43,861 nucleotides of DNA, taken from positions 1-43,861 of the forward strand of contig CAKTMO010000014.1 in NCBI GenBank assembly GCA_934573935.1, written 5' to 3'. This DNA is from an uncultured Oscillospiraceae bacterium. GTDB lineage: Bacteria; Bacillota; Clostridia; Oscillospirales; Oscillospiraceae. Within the stretch, counting starts at the first letter, position 1, and each line of letters starts with the position of its first letter. A program made the position numbers and the translations under genes. Below the pieces are notes generated by a model. The model was given only the letters and a program-made list of their open reading frames with translations. It did not search any database and was not told the DNA's origin. Below, piece by piece: positions 32,566-40,679 of the stretch.

Positions 32566-32593
32566 ATTATATTCTCATTTTTAAGAATGCCAA
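32566..32593 (-). promoter_or_regulatory. Promoter and dyad of the ArsR-like gene
   Basis: Minus strand: -35 TTGGCA (32593-32588), a 16-nt spacer, -10 TATAAT (32571-32566). The inverted repeat ATTCT-N8-AGAAT (32571-32588) fills the spacer, placed for autorepression. Confidence 0.65.
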
Positions 32594-32646
32594 GAGACGA
32601 TAGCTCCAGACCTTGCCGCAGGAAGAGCGGCAGCTTCAGCGTGCGC

Positions 32647-33291
32647 TCACAGATCCACCTTTTCGTAGGCGGCGGCCGACGCCCGGAAGGTCAGCAGCGC
32701 GACACCCGCATAGATCAGAATACTGCCGATGAGTACCGGCAGCAGCCGCAGCTGCGTGGCCGCGTCCATGTCGTCCAGCCACATCAGGCCGGGGATGTGG
32801 GGCAGGGCTTCCAGCGACAGCATGAGCAGCGCCGCGGGAATGGTGGCCTTGACAAAGGCCACGCCCACCTGATAGCCGTTTTTGTAGAAGGCGGGCAGGA
32901 ATACGGCGTTGAACAGCGCATACAGCAGAAAGCCCGCCGCCAGCAGCGCCAGATTGGGGTCAAGCCCCACCAGATTGTCCTTGTCCGGCTGCAAACGCGC
33001 CGCCAGCAGGCAGCAGGGCGCCAGCAGCACCAGCGATGCCAGCTCGATCAGCGCCGTGAACAGGCAGCCGGCCTTTACCGCGTCCCGCTTGGGTACCGGC
33101 AGCAGCGCCGTGTAGTAAAGGTCCTTCTGCTCCCGCATATTCAGGAACGTGAAGAACAGCCCCAGCGTAACATAGAAGAAAATAACAGTATAAGGATAAT
33201 TGGGGATGATGACCATGATGCCGAACAGGCAGAAGACCGGCGTCATGGGATGACATACCAGCCGCAGCTGTTTATATAATAGCGCTTTCAT
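32647..33291 (-). CDS. ABC-2 type transporter permease
   Basis: A 214-residue membrane protein with six hydrophobic helices, the permease half of a two-gene ABC-2 exporter. The start at 33291 has AAAGGAGACC upstream and overlaps the end of the ATPase gene by 20 nt; the longer open frame to 33480 lies wholly inside that gene and is rejected. RLVCHPMTPVFCLFGIMVII and FTFLNMREQKDLYYTALLPV resemble Clostridial ABC_2 permeases next to YhcH/BcrA-like ATPases. Substrate unknown; such pairs export peptides or lipids or resist antimicrobial peptides. Confidence 0.82.
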   Translation of the reverse strand: MKALLYKQLRLVCHPMTPVFCLFGIMVIIPNYPYTVIFFYVTLGLFFTFLNMREQKDLYYTALLPVPKRDAVKAGCLFTALIELASLVLLAPCCLLAARLQPDKDNLVGLDPNLALLAAGFLLYALFNAVFLPAFYKNGYQVGVAFVKATIPAALLMLSLEALPHIPGLMWLDDMDAATQLRLLPVLIGSILIYAGVALLTFRASAAAYEKVDL

Positions 33292-34009
33292 CCAGCGGTC
33301 TCCTTTCCACGTGTACGATGATGTCCTCCAGCGTAGCACCCACGTCCTTGTAGTGAGTACGAAAATCGTCCAGAGAACCGGTGTATTGCAGTTCGCCATC
33401 CTTGATAAAGGCAATGTGGGTGGCGCACTTCTCCAGATCGGAGGTAATGTGGGTGGAGAACAGCACGCTGCGCGTACCATCCGCCACCAGACGGCGCAGC
33501 AGCTCCGTCAGCTCATCGCGGCTCACCGGGTCAAGGCCGCTGGTAGGCTCGTCCAGAATCAGAAGGCGGGCGTTGTGGCTCAGGGCGATGGCAATCATGT
33601 ATTTGACCTTCATGCCGCTGGATAGCTGATCCACACGCTTTTCCTCGTCAATGGCAAACAGGCGCAGATAATGGCGGTATTTGTCCTCGTCCCAGTTGTC
33701 GTAGAACCGGCGGGTAACGTCGGTGATGACACGAATTTTCTTTTTAGGGTAGAAGTCGATGCCGCCCAGCACCACGCCCAGTTCGCGCCGAATAGCGCGC
33801 TCGTTGGCGGCGTAGTCCATGCCGAACACTTTGACCTCGCCTGCGTCCGGATGCACCATACCCAAAATGGATTTCAGCGTGGTGGACTTGCCCGCGCCGT
33901 TGCGCCCGATGAAGCCCATCACCGCGCCCTCCGGCACGGCGAAGGACACGCCGTTCAGCGTAAACGCCGGGTAGCGCTTCGTCAGCCCCTGTACTTCCAA
34001 TACGTTCAT
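33272..34009 (-). CDS. ABC transporter ATP-binding protein (YhcH/BcrA-like)
   Basis: This 245-residue ATPase has Walker A GRNGAGKST (35-43), signature LSSGMKVKYMIAIAL and Walker B LLILDEPTSGLDP, followed by FSTHITSDLEKCATHIAFIK with the switch His. Sequence and length match the BcrA/YhcH-type exporters paired with ABC-2 permeases. Its start overlaps the AbrB gene stop (ATGA, 34006-34009), and its end overlaps the permease gene, so the three proteins are coupled. Confidence 0.93.
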   Translation of the reverse strand: MNVLEVQGLTKRYPAFTLNGVSFAVPEGAVMGFIGRNGAGKSTTLKSILGMVHPDAGEVKVFGMDYAANERAIRRELGVVLGGIDFYPKKKIRVITDVTRRFYDNWDEDKYRHYLRLFAIDEEKRVDQLSSGMKVKYMIAIALSHNARLLILDEPTSGLDPVSRDELTELLRRLVADGTRSVLFSTHITSDLEKCATHIAFIKDGELQYTGSLDDFRTHYKDVGATLEDIIVHVERRPLDESAII

Positions 34010-34233
34010 TCGTTCTCTTCCTCCTCATCCGGCAGCGCGGCGAAGGCCATCCGAAGCAGCGGGTTCAGCTTGTCCGCCGTCTGGAGGGCGATGCCCTTCT
34101 TCTTATCCGCCAGCAGCACCAGCGCGTCCCCCGGCTGCAGGCCGAACATATCCCGCGCCTCCTTGGGAATGACGATCTGCCCCTTGGGGCCGATCTTCAC
34201 GCTGCTCATATAGTACCGTTCATCCTTGCCCAT
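34006..34233 (-). CDS. AbrB/MazE-type DNA-binding protein
   Basis: A 75-residue swapped-hairpin AbrB domain protein: SSVKIGPKGQIVIPKEARDMFGLQPGDALVLLADKKKGIAL is the full family pattern, followed by an acidic tail. No MazF-like toxin accompanies it, so a transcription-regulator role is more likely than antitoxin. It leads an operon with the ABC ATPase and permease and probably autoregulates it. AAAGGAGCG precedes the ATG. Confidence 0.9.
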   Translation of the reverse strand: MGKDERYYMSSVKIGPKGQIVIPKEARDMFGLQPGDALVLLADKKKGIALQTADKLNPLLRMAFAALPDEEEENE

Positions 34234-34281
34234 GTGATCGCTCCTTTAGTTGGATTGGTATAACTTTTCTTACTTGTTGCA

Positions 34282-34310
34282 ATTTTAGCACAAAGGCGCA
34301 CGGGTGTCAA
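34282..34310 (-). promoter_or_regulatory. Promoter of the AbrB-ABC operon
   Basis: Minus strand: consensus -35 TTGACA (34310-34305), a 17-nt spacer, -10 TAAAAT (34287-34282). The start near 34275 gives a leader of about 40 nt. Confidence 0.82.
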
Positions 34311-34450
34311 GCGCGAAAATTACCCAGCGCTCAGCCATTCTGCTAAGACGGCTTCGGCTTGCTCCTGCCGCCTGCATAGTATTGCGTTTCCCTTTTCATC
34401 TCCGGCAGATCGTCATTCGGCCCTCTCGGCAAAGCTCATCCCGCCACGAA

Positions 34451-34559
34451 AGGCGCCCGCGCAGCTCTTGGCAGCGCGGGCGCCTATTTACGTCGCTGAA
34501 AACATGGCATATATGCGCGAAAGCCATATCGCCTGCCAAATGCAGCAGGCGATATGGCT
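34451..34559 (-). terminator. Two hairpins downstream of the liv operon
   Basis: Nearest to livF, AGCCATATCGCCTGC (34522-34536) pairs with GCAGGCGATATGGCT (34545-34559), a perfect 15-bp stem. Further on, AGGCGCCCGCGC (34451-34462) pairs with GCGCGGGCGCCT (34474-34485). Both are followed on the minus strand by only short U-runs. The rest of 34311-34588 shows no gene. Confidence 0.7.
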
Positions 34560-34588
34560 GTAAGATCAGGGCATATGAAGTCCGCAGT

Positions 34589-35293
34589 TCATGCGCCGAG
34601 ATAGGCGTTCTGCACCACATCGTTGCCGCGCAGATTTTCCGCCGTATCGCTCAGCACGATCTTGCCGGTTTCGAGCACATAGCCGCGATCCGCTACCTTG
34701 AGCGCCTTATTGGCGTTCTGCTCAACGACAAGCACGGTAATGCCGCTCCTGTTCAGATCATGGATGACCTTGAAGCAGGTGTTGACCATGATGGGCATCA
34801 GGCCCATGGAAACCTCGTCGATCAGCAGCAGCCGGGGCGAGAGAGTCAGCGCACGGCCGATCGCAAGCATCTGCTGCTCACCGCCGGACATTGTGCGGGC
34901 CAGCTGCTCACGGCGCTCGCCGAGACGTGGGAAAATGTCATAGACCATTTCAATGTTCTTTTTCAGCTTTTCCTTGTCCTTGGAGCTATAAGCGCCAATG
35001 GCAAGGTTTTCTTCCACCGTCAGCCGTCCAAAAACATGACGTCCTTCCGGCACATAGCCAATACCAAGCTCCGCGCGCTTATGGGCGGGAATTTGGGTGA
35101 TGTCTTGTCCGTCATAGAGTACTGCACCGCTCCTGGGCTGAACAAGTCCCATAATGGTCTTAATCAGTGTGGTTTTGCCCGCGCCGTTTGGACCGATGAC
35201 AGAAACCAATTCGCCGGTTTGAACATTCAGGCTGATACCGTGGAGGACTTCCATCATTCCGTAGGACACGAACAGATCTTTGATCTCCAGCAT
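34589..35293 (-). CDS. livF: Branched-chain amino-acid-type ABC transporter, ATP-binding protein LivF
   Basis: A 234-residue ATPase of the HAAT (LivF) family. Walker A GPNGAGKT (34-41), the LivF-typical DITQIPAHKRAELGIGYVPEGR stretch, signature MSGGEQQMLAIGRAL and Walker B LLLIDEVSMGL are all present, and the Walker B context has VSMG in place of the usual PSLG. It pairs with LivG to energise the LivH-LivM channel. It lies 2 nt after livG and is the last gene of the operon, followed by the hairpins at 34451-34559. Confidence 0.95.
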   Translation of the reverse strand: MLEIKDLFVSYGMMEVLHGISLNVQTGELVSVIGPNGAGKTTLIKTIMGLVQPRSGAVLYDGQDITQIPAHKRAELGIGYVPEGRHVFGRLTVEENLAIGAYSSKDKEKLKKNIEMVYDIFPRLGERREQLARTMSGGEQQMLAIGRALTLSPRLLLIDEVSMGLMPIMVNTCFKVIHDLNRSGITVLVVEQNANKALKVADRGYVLETGKIVLSDTAENLRGNDVVQNAYLGA

Positions 35294-35295
35294 GG

Positions 35296-36048
35296 TTATT
35301 CCTCCTCTTCGCCAAGGTAGGCCTCAATGACCTGCTTGTTGTTCTTGACCTCTTCCGGCGTTCCTTCGGCGATCTTCTTACCGTAACTGAGTACCATAAT
35401 ACGGTCGCAGACCTTCATCGTAATGGGTAGGTTATGCTCGATGAGGACGATACTCTTTTTCTGTGCTTTGAGCTTCATCACAAGCTCCGTCACTTCGTTG
35501 ATAGCGAAGTTGGAGAGTCCCGCACAGGGTTCGTCAAGCATAATAAGTTCCGGCTCAGTAACAAGCACACGGGCGATCTCAAGCCGACGGAGATAGCCAA
35601 GCGACACATCGCTCGCCTTTTTATCCCGCAGCTTGATCAATCCAGTCTCTGTCAGCACAGCCTCCGCCTTATCCACTACCTCCTTGGTGTGGCTTTTGCG
35701 GAAGTAGGAGCGCATTCCGGTGTACTCGTGCACACCGGCAGCGGCAATTACGTTGTCGAGAATCGTCAGATCCGCCAGCGGTTTGGAAATCTGGAAGGTG
35801 CGGGCAATGCCCATGCGCGCCATCTTGTGCGCAGGAAGGCCCTGCACCTCCTGCCCCTTGAGAATGACCTTGCCGTCGGTTGGCTTATAAACGCCGCAAA
35901 TGGCATTGAACAGCGTAGTCTTACCCGCGCCGTTCGGGCCGATGATGCCGAGGGTCTCTCCCTCATTAATGGTGAGATCCAATCCGTCAATAGCCTTGAG
36001 ACCGCCGAAGTACATCTTCAGCCCTTCAATACGCATTAGTTCCTTCAT
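35296..36048 (-). CDS. livG: Branched-chain amino-acid-type ABC transporter, ATP-binding protein LivG
   Basis: A 250-residue LivG-family ATPase. Walker A GPNGAGKT (37-44), GIARTFQISKPLADLTILDNV (the LivG Q-loop region), Walker B ELIMLDEPCAGL and the switch region VLIEHNLPITMKVCDRIMVL are present. The signature reads SLGYLRRLEIARVL where LivG normally has LSYGxQRxLEIARAL; it is close but shifted from consensus. Its start overlaps the livM stop (ATGA). Confidence 0.95.
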   Translation of the reverse strand: MKELMRIEGLKMYFGGLKAIDGLDLTINEGETLGIIGPNGAGKTTLFNAICGVYKPTDGKVILKGQEVQGLPAHKMARMGIARTFQISKPLADLTILDNVIAAAGVHEYTGMRSYFRKSHTKEVVDKAEAVLTETGLIKLRDKKASDVSLGYLRRLEIARVLVTEPELIMLDEPCAGLSNFAINEVTELVMKLKAQKKSIVLIEHNLPITMKVCDRIMVLSYGKKIAEGTPEEVKNNKQVIEAYLGEEEE

Positions 36049-36947
36049 GCCTTATCCGCCTCCTTTTTTGCTGTGATCCTCTGCAGGAGTTTCCGGCAGC
36101 CGTTTACAATTGGGCTGTTGTCGCCGATCAGGCCGCTGGGCATGAAGCGCACCATCAGCACCAGCAGCGTGCCATACACAAAGGAGCGGTAATTATCCGC
36201 AAAGCGAAGCGCCTCGGGAAGAAAGGTCAGCAGCAGCGCGCCGAAAATCGGTCCGCGAATCGTCCCGATACCGCCGATAACGACCATCGAGAGGATCTGG
36301 ATAGAGATGACGAACGCAAAGTCGGACGAACAGATATAGCCCATACGGTGGGCATAAATGCCGCCGGCAAGCCCTGCGATTGCCGTACCGATAATAAATG
36401 TAAGGATCTGATAGCGGCTCACATCAATGCCGAACGAGCGGGCCGCCGCGGAATCGTTGTTGATGGAAGCCAGCGCCATGCCGAACCATGAGCGGCGCAT
36501 CTTGATGATCAGCAAACACACAACGACAATAACGACAAATGTCAGCCAGAAGAACTGACGGTTGCCCATTTTTGTGCCAAAAAGCATCGGCTTGAGGATC
36601 GTGAGACCGAGCGAACCGCCGGTAATGCTCATGTTGTTAAAGAGCGCGACCATAACAAAGTTGATGCCGATGGTCGTGATGGCAAGGAAGTCAGCCTGCA
36701 ATCGCAGGGAGATCAGGCCAAGCAACGCGCCGCACGCGCCGGTAAACAGCATGGCAATAAGCAGCGCAAGGAAAAAGTTCACATGGTATGTCTGCGTCAG
36801 AATGGCGGCTGTATAGGCGCCGATACCGAAGAAAGCCGCATGACCCATCATTGCCTGTCCGGCGTAGCCAGTGATAATGTTCAGAGACAAGGCAAGCAGA
36901 GTAAAGATAGCGGCTGTTGCACCGATAGAATATAGATAAGCACTCAT
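36045..36947 (-). CDS. livM: Branched-chain amino-acid-type ABC transporter permease LivM
   Basis: A 300-residue permease with about nine helices. LSLNIITGYAGQAMMGHAAFFGIGAY is the LivM N-terminal signature. MALASINNDSAAARSFGIDVSRYQ (the coupling EAA-like loop) and VVIGGIGTIRGPIFGALLLTFLPE are also conserved. AAAGGAGGG precedes the ATG, 13 nt after the livH stop. Confidence 0.95.
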   Translation of the reverse strand: MSAYLYSIGATAAIFTLLALSLNIITGYAGQAMMGHAAFFGIGAYTAAILTQTYHVNFFLALLIAMLFTGACGALLGLISLRLQADFLAITTIGINFVMVALFNNMSITGGSLGLTILKPMLFGTKMGNRQFFWLTFVVIVVVCLLIIKMRRSWFGMALASINNDSAAARSFGIDVSRYQILTFIIGTAIAGLAGGIYAHRMGYICSSDFAFVISIQILSMVVIGGIGTIRGPIFGALLLTFLPEALRFADNYRSFVYGTLLVLMVRFMPSGLIGDNSPIVNGCRKLLQRITAKKEADKA

Positions 36948-36960
36948 CGTTATCCCTCCT

Positions 36961-37836
36961 TTAAACCTTGTTGCGCTGACCGAAGAGACCGGAGGGCTTG
37001 ATCAGCAGCACGATGATCAGGACAACGAATGCAATGGCGTCCTTCGGGATGGGAATTTTCGTATAGGTCGAAAGCATGACCTCGGCGAAGCCAATGATCA
37101 GCCCCGCGACCACGGTGCCAAGCGGATTGCCGAGACCGCCGAGCACAATGATAGCCAGCATCTTATACGACGGAACCTCACCGAGCGCAGGCGTGATGGA
37201 ATTGTAGAGAATGCCGGTCATGATACCTGCGGCCGCGGCAAAACCGTAGCCTAAAATGTAAGATAGTGCCATTGCGGAATTCGTATTCACGCCGCAGGCG
37301 CGGGCAATATCAGGGTCTTCTGCTGTGGCACGCCACGCAAGCCCCATTTTCGTTTTGTTCAGGATGATCCAGAGAATCACAAGCAAAAGCGCCGTAAGGG
37401 CAAAAATCAAAATCCAGTTCGTCTGGATTGAGACGCTGCCAAGGTGAAGCACATCCACTGGGAAACGGAAATTATATGCCTTGGTGCCGGCGCCGCAGAT
37501 TAGACGCACTGCGTCGCTGCTGACGGTAAAAAGGCCGACCGCCGCGACCAGCGGAATGATAGAAAGTGTACGCGGCTTGGCAAGAATAGGACCATAGATC
37601 GTGCGGTGTAAAACCACACCGAGCAGTCCGATAACTGCCATTGCCACAAGAAAGGCAAGCACGAGGCTGCCGGTCGCCGTGTAGACATAGTAACCCACAT
37701 AGGCTCCCAGCAGATAAGCGCCTGCATTGGCAATATCCAGTATGCCGAGAATGCCGTAGATCAGCGTTGCACCCATCGCCGTGAGGGCGTAAAGGCTGCC
37801 AATCATCAGGCTGTTGATGACTTGCTGCAGGAACAT
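36961..37836 (-). CDS. livH: Branched-chain amino-acid-type ABC transporter permease LivH
   Basis: A 291-residue permease with about eight helices. VINSLMIGSLYALTAMGATLIYGILG is the classic LivH start. AWRATAEDPDIARACGVNTN is the ATPase-contact loop and IIVLGGLGNPLGTVVAGLIIG the conserved C-terminal block. TTGGGAGGGAAC precedes the ATG. A 103-nt gap with a hairpin separates it from livK, which commonly allows more binding protein than permease to be made. Confidence 0.95.
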   Translation of the reverse strand: MFLQQVINSLMIGSLYALTAMGATLIYGILGILDIANAGAYLLGAYVGYYVYTATGSLVLAFLVAMAVIGLLGVVLHRTIYGPILAKPRTLSIIPLVAAVGLFTVSSDAVRLICGAGTKAYNFRFPVDVLHLGSVSIQTNWILIFALTALLLVILWIILNKTKMGLAWRATAEDPDIARACGVNTNSAMALSYILGYGFAAAAGIMTGILYNSITPALGEVPSYKMLAIIVLGGLGNPLGTVVAGLIIGFAEVMLSTYTKIPIPKDAIAFVVLIIVLLIKPSGLFGQRNKV

Positions 37837-37873
37837 AGGACGTTCCCTCCCAATCGTTGGAATTAGAGAAGGG

Positions 37874-37898
37874 CGGAGGCGCCGTTATGACGCCTCCG
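37874..37898 (-). terminator. Intercistronic hairpin between livK and livH
   Basis: CGGAGGCG (37874-37881) pairs with CGCCTCCG (37891-37898), with a 9-nt loop. The minus strand continues CCCTTCTCT, so U-tract is poor. It probably stabilises livK mRNA or attenuates read-through into livHMGF. Confidence 0.55.
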
Positions 37899-37939
37899 CT
37901 CCTTTGGCTGTGCAGGAGAGGGGCATTTCCCCCTGTAAC

Positions 37940-39157
37940 TTAATAAGTGACCTTTTCGACCTTGTCACCGTCGATGATGTTGATGTCATCGATGATGCCA
38001 TAGCTGTGGAAGAGGATATCATCGCCGACCTGCTGGATCTGAACAGGCTTGACGGCAGAACCCGCACTGGTGTAGTACATCAGCGTACCGGTAACCGTGT
38101 CAAAGTCCTTCAGACCCGCAATGTAGTCGCGCATAGCGGCAGGATCGGTGCCGACATTTTCAAACGCGGCAAAGAGAACCTGGAACGCATCATACACAGA
38201 AGCGCCGACCATATCGGGTTCCATCTTATATTCCGCCTGATAGTTCTTGATGTAAGCCTGCGTGCCTTCGTTGGCGTCGTCACGGTTCATGTTTGTGGTG
38301 ATGTAGAGGCCCTTGGCATATTCGCCGGCGGTTTCAAGCAGCTGCCAGGAGTCAGCGCCCTCGCAGCCGAGGATCTTGACGTCGAGACCCTGAAGGGCGA
38401 CCTGACGGCAGACCTCGGAGGCGTGTGCATAGTAGTTGGGCATATAGATGAGGTCGACCTTTTCGTCCTTGATCTTGGTGATAACGGAGGTCATGTCGTT
38501 ATCGGAGATCGCAATGTAGTCTTCGGAAACGATCTCCGCGCCAAGCTTGGCAGCCTGCGCCTTGAAGTAGGCGGCCTGCTCCTTGCCGAAGTCGAGATCA
38601 ACGGCAACGATGGCAATGCGGTTGGCTTTCAGCTCGCCGACAGCAAACTGCGCGGCAGCGGTGGCCTGAACCGCGCCGGGGAAGGACTGGGAGAAGATAT
38701 AGTCGCCCGCGTTAACGACGTCCGGGTGAACGGCATAGGCGGAGACCATCACGATACCGGCATCCTGGCAGATGGGAGCGGCAACCTTGGTGGGGCCGGA
38801 GTAGGAACCGGATACGATAGCGTCAACATTATCCACGGTAGTAAGCTTTTCCAGAATGTTGGCAGCTTCCGCCGTATCCAGACCGTCATCGTAGTTAACA
38901 AGTTCGACCTTGCGACCGTTGATGCCGCCCGCTTCATTGATCAGCTTGACCGCAAGTTTGGCGGACTGCTCGGCGCTCTGGCCGTCAGCGGCGGCAGAGG
39001 CGGCAGAAACAGGGGCAAAGAAGCCGATGCGAATAGGGTCGGCATCAGTGGCATCACCGTTGCCAGTCGTGCTGGGATCCTCGGTGGTTTTGTTGCCGCA
39101 GGCAACAAGGGCAAGGACCATAGCCAGCGCAAGAATGAGACTCAACAGCTTTTTCAT
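37940..39157 (-). CDS. livK: Branched-chain amino-acid-type substrate-binding lipoprotein
   Basis: This 405-residue extracytoplasmic solute receptor has a lipoprotein signal ending LVAC with lipidated Cys20 and a Ser/Thr/Asp linker. A Peripla_BP_6 type I fold follows: IRIGFFAPVSAASAAADGQS, AVKLINEAGGINGRKVELVN, DAIVSGSYSGPTKVAAPICQ and VGASVYDAFQVLFAAFENVG. It delivers the ligand to LivHM; leucine/isoleucine/valine or other amino acids or amides are possible, and family members are diverse. GAGGAGGAAC precedes the ATG. No clear promoter lies in the 99-nt gap after yjiH, so co-transcription is likely. Confidence 0.93.
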   Translation of the reverse strand: MKKLLSLILALAMVLALVACGNKTTEDPSTTGNGDATDADPIRIGFFAPVSAASAAADGQSAEQSAKLAVKLINEAGGINGRKVELVNYDDGLDTAEAANILEKLTTVDNVDAIVSGSYSGPTKVAAPICQDAGIVMVSAYAVHPDVVNAGDYIFSQSFPGAVQATAAAQFAVGELKANRIAIVAVDLDFGKEQAAYFKAQAAKLGAEIVSEDYIAISDNDMTSVITKIKDEKVDLIYMPNYYAHASEVCRQVALQGLDVKILGCEGADSWQLLETAGEYAKGLYITTNMNRDDANEGTQAYIKNYQAEYKMEPDMVGASVYDAFQVLFAAFENVGTDPAAMRDYIAGLKDFDTVTGTLMYYTSAGSAVKPVQIQQVGDDILFHSYGIIDDINIIDGDKVEKVTY

Positions 39158-39256
39158 GGGTGTTCCTCCTCATAAAATAGTTAATTACACAGGCGCACAC
39201 GCACCTGAATAATCCAGGAGAGTTTCCCAGCACATACGCTGCCTGCCCGGTCGTCA

Positions 39257-40576
39257 TCAGAACAGGATCAATGCCGCCGCACCGGCAAGCAGGACCGAGA
39301 GGATCACTCGCTCGACCCAGATGAAGAGCATCTGCGGCACCTTGACAGGAATGCTGGTGGAAAGAATGCAGGGAATGACCGCCGAGAAAAACAGCAGCTC
39401 CGAAATGCAGCCTACTGCTACAACATAACGCGTGGCCAGCGAGCAATTCATGACAAAAGCACACGGCAGGTACATCTCGGCAATGCTGGTGGCCAGCGCC
39501 TGCGCCGCCGGCAGAGCTTCGGGCAACTGCACGAGAGCGGCAAAGGGATAGAAAAGATAACCTATGATCCGAAAAAGCGGAGTATACATTGCCAGCAGCA
39601 TTCCGATCAGGCCGACCGAAAGGATACTCGGCACGATGGTACAGGCCATCTGCAAGCCGCTCAGGAAGGTTTTCCAGATGCTTTCCGGCAGGCTGCCGCT
39701 CTGTTCCGCAGCGGCAAGAGCCGTATCCAACGCCGTATGTATACGGCGTTCCGTGACCGGACACTCGGGCTGCGGCTGCACGCCTTCCCTGTATTCATCA
39801 GGAAAGCGGTTCAGCGGATACATCCGCACCGTGACCGCCGTAACAATAAACGTGATAAGCAGCGTGGACCAGAAGTAGAGATTCCATCGGTCCATCAATC
39901 CCAGAGTGCTTGCCACTGTGATCATAAAAGTAGACGACACGGTGGAAAAGCCGGTCGCAATGATAGCCGCTTCCTTTTTTGTGTAGGCGCCCTTCGTGTA
40001 AAGCTCATCGGTGATGAGAAGCGCGACGGAGTAGCTGCCGACAAACGAGGCTACCGCGTCGATGGCTGAGCGCCCCGGTGTTTTCCAGATCCGCCGCATG
40101 AGCGGGCGGACAAACACGCCGACAAATTCCATAAGCCCGTAATTCGTCAGAAAGGCAAGGAAGATAGAGCCAATGGGGACCAGGAATGTCAACGACTGCC
40201 CCAGTGAAAAAAGAAAGGGCAGCAGCGATCCGTTCTCCAGCCATTCCTTTGGGCCGAAGCCGAAAAGATACATAGCCGCACAGGCCGCGCCGAAAAGCTT
40301 GAAAAGCGTGAAGATCGTGCTTGTCGCGCTCCTGTTCCAGTTCTTTTTTGCAAACGGAAGCAGCGCCCCTGCCACACATACACCCAGCACCAGCCAACGC
40401 TGAGCCGGCCCAACCAGGGCAGCGGCAAGCTGGCAGAACACATCCAGTGGAATCGTATGCGTCCCATGAAAGGGTACTGTGACAAAAAAGACGAAAATGC
40501 CAACCAGATTGCACAAAACAAACTTGACCCATGCAAGGCGGCTGTATGCTGCGGCACGGTGTTCTATGTTCTTCAT
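39257..40576 (-). CDS. YjiH family membrane protein (nucleoside-recognition gate domains)
   Basis: A 439-residue protein with about ten helices. The first half (VKFVLCNLVGIFVFFVTVPF, then FGFGPKEWLENGSLLPFLF) matches YjiH. Gate-type segments are VGSYSVALLITDELYTKGAY and, in the second half, ATSIAEMYLPCAFVMNCSLA. Its function is unproven but transport of small organic molecules is widely suspected. It is placed between the YcbB-type response regulator and the liv genes, with that regulator's likely binding repeats in its 103-nt upstream gap. The start has only a close, imperfect ribosome site (GGATGGAGC). Confidence 0.9.
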   Translation of the reverse strand: MKNIEHRAAAYSRLAWVKFVLCNLVGIFVFFVTVPFHGTHTIPLDVFCQLAAALVGPAQRWLVLGVCVAGALLPFAKKNWNRSATSTIFTLFKLFGAACAAMYLFGFGPKEWLENGSLLPFLFSLGQSLTFLVPIGSIFLAFLTNYGLMEFVGVFVRPLMRRIWKTPGRSAIDAVASFVGSYSVALLITDELYTKGAYTKKEAAIIATGFSTVSSTFMITVASTLGLMDRWNLYFWSTLLITFIVTAVTVRMYPLNRFPDEYREGVQPQPECPVTERRIHTALDTALAAAEQSGSLPESIWKTFLSGLQMACTIVPSILSVGLIGMLLAMYTPLFRIIGYLFYPFAALVQLPEALPAAQALATSIAEMYLPCAFVMNCSLATRYVVAVGCISELLFFSAVIPCILSTSIPVKVPQMLFIWVERVILSVLLAGAAALILF

Positions 40577-40643
40577 GCTCCATCCGGGAAGCGCAGCAAG
40601 CGCCTCCGCCCTCCATCATCAATTTACATAGTAAGTGCAAACT

Positions 40644-40670
40644 TCAAAAACCTTCAAAAACCTTCCAAAA
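40644..40670 (-). promoter_or_regulatory. Direct-repeat binding site upstream of yjiH
   Basis: Minus strand: TTTTGA-N4-TTTTGA (40659-40644), a 10-bp-period direct repeat, preceded by a weaker third unit TTTTGGA (40670-40664). The B. subtilis GlnL (YcbB) site, as I recall it, is TTTTGT-N4-TTTTGT, which has the same spacing and nearly the same half-site. A weak -10 (TATGTA) lies downstream without a good -35, as expected for an activated promoter. Confidence 0.6.
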
Positions 40671-40679
40671 AATTCGGCG

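Noticed and set aside
33292..33480. 63-residue N-terminal extension of the ABC-2 permease
   Set aside because: Lies entirely within the ATPase gene and a ribosome site stands directly before the start at 33291.
34006..34233. AbrB-type protein as antitoxin of a MazEF module
   Set aside because: No toxin-like ORF is adjacent; the following genes are an ABC ATPase and permease.
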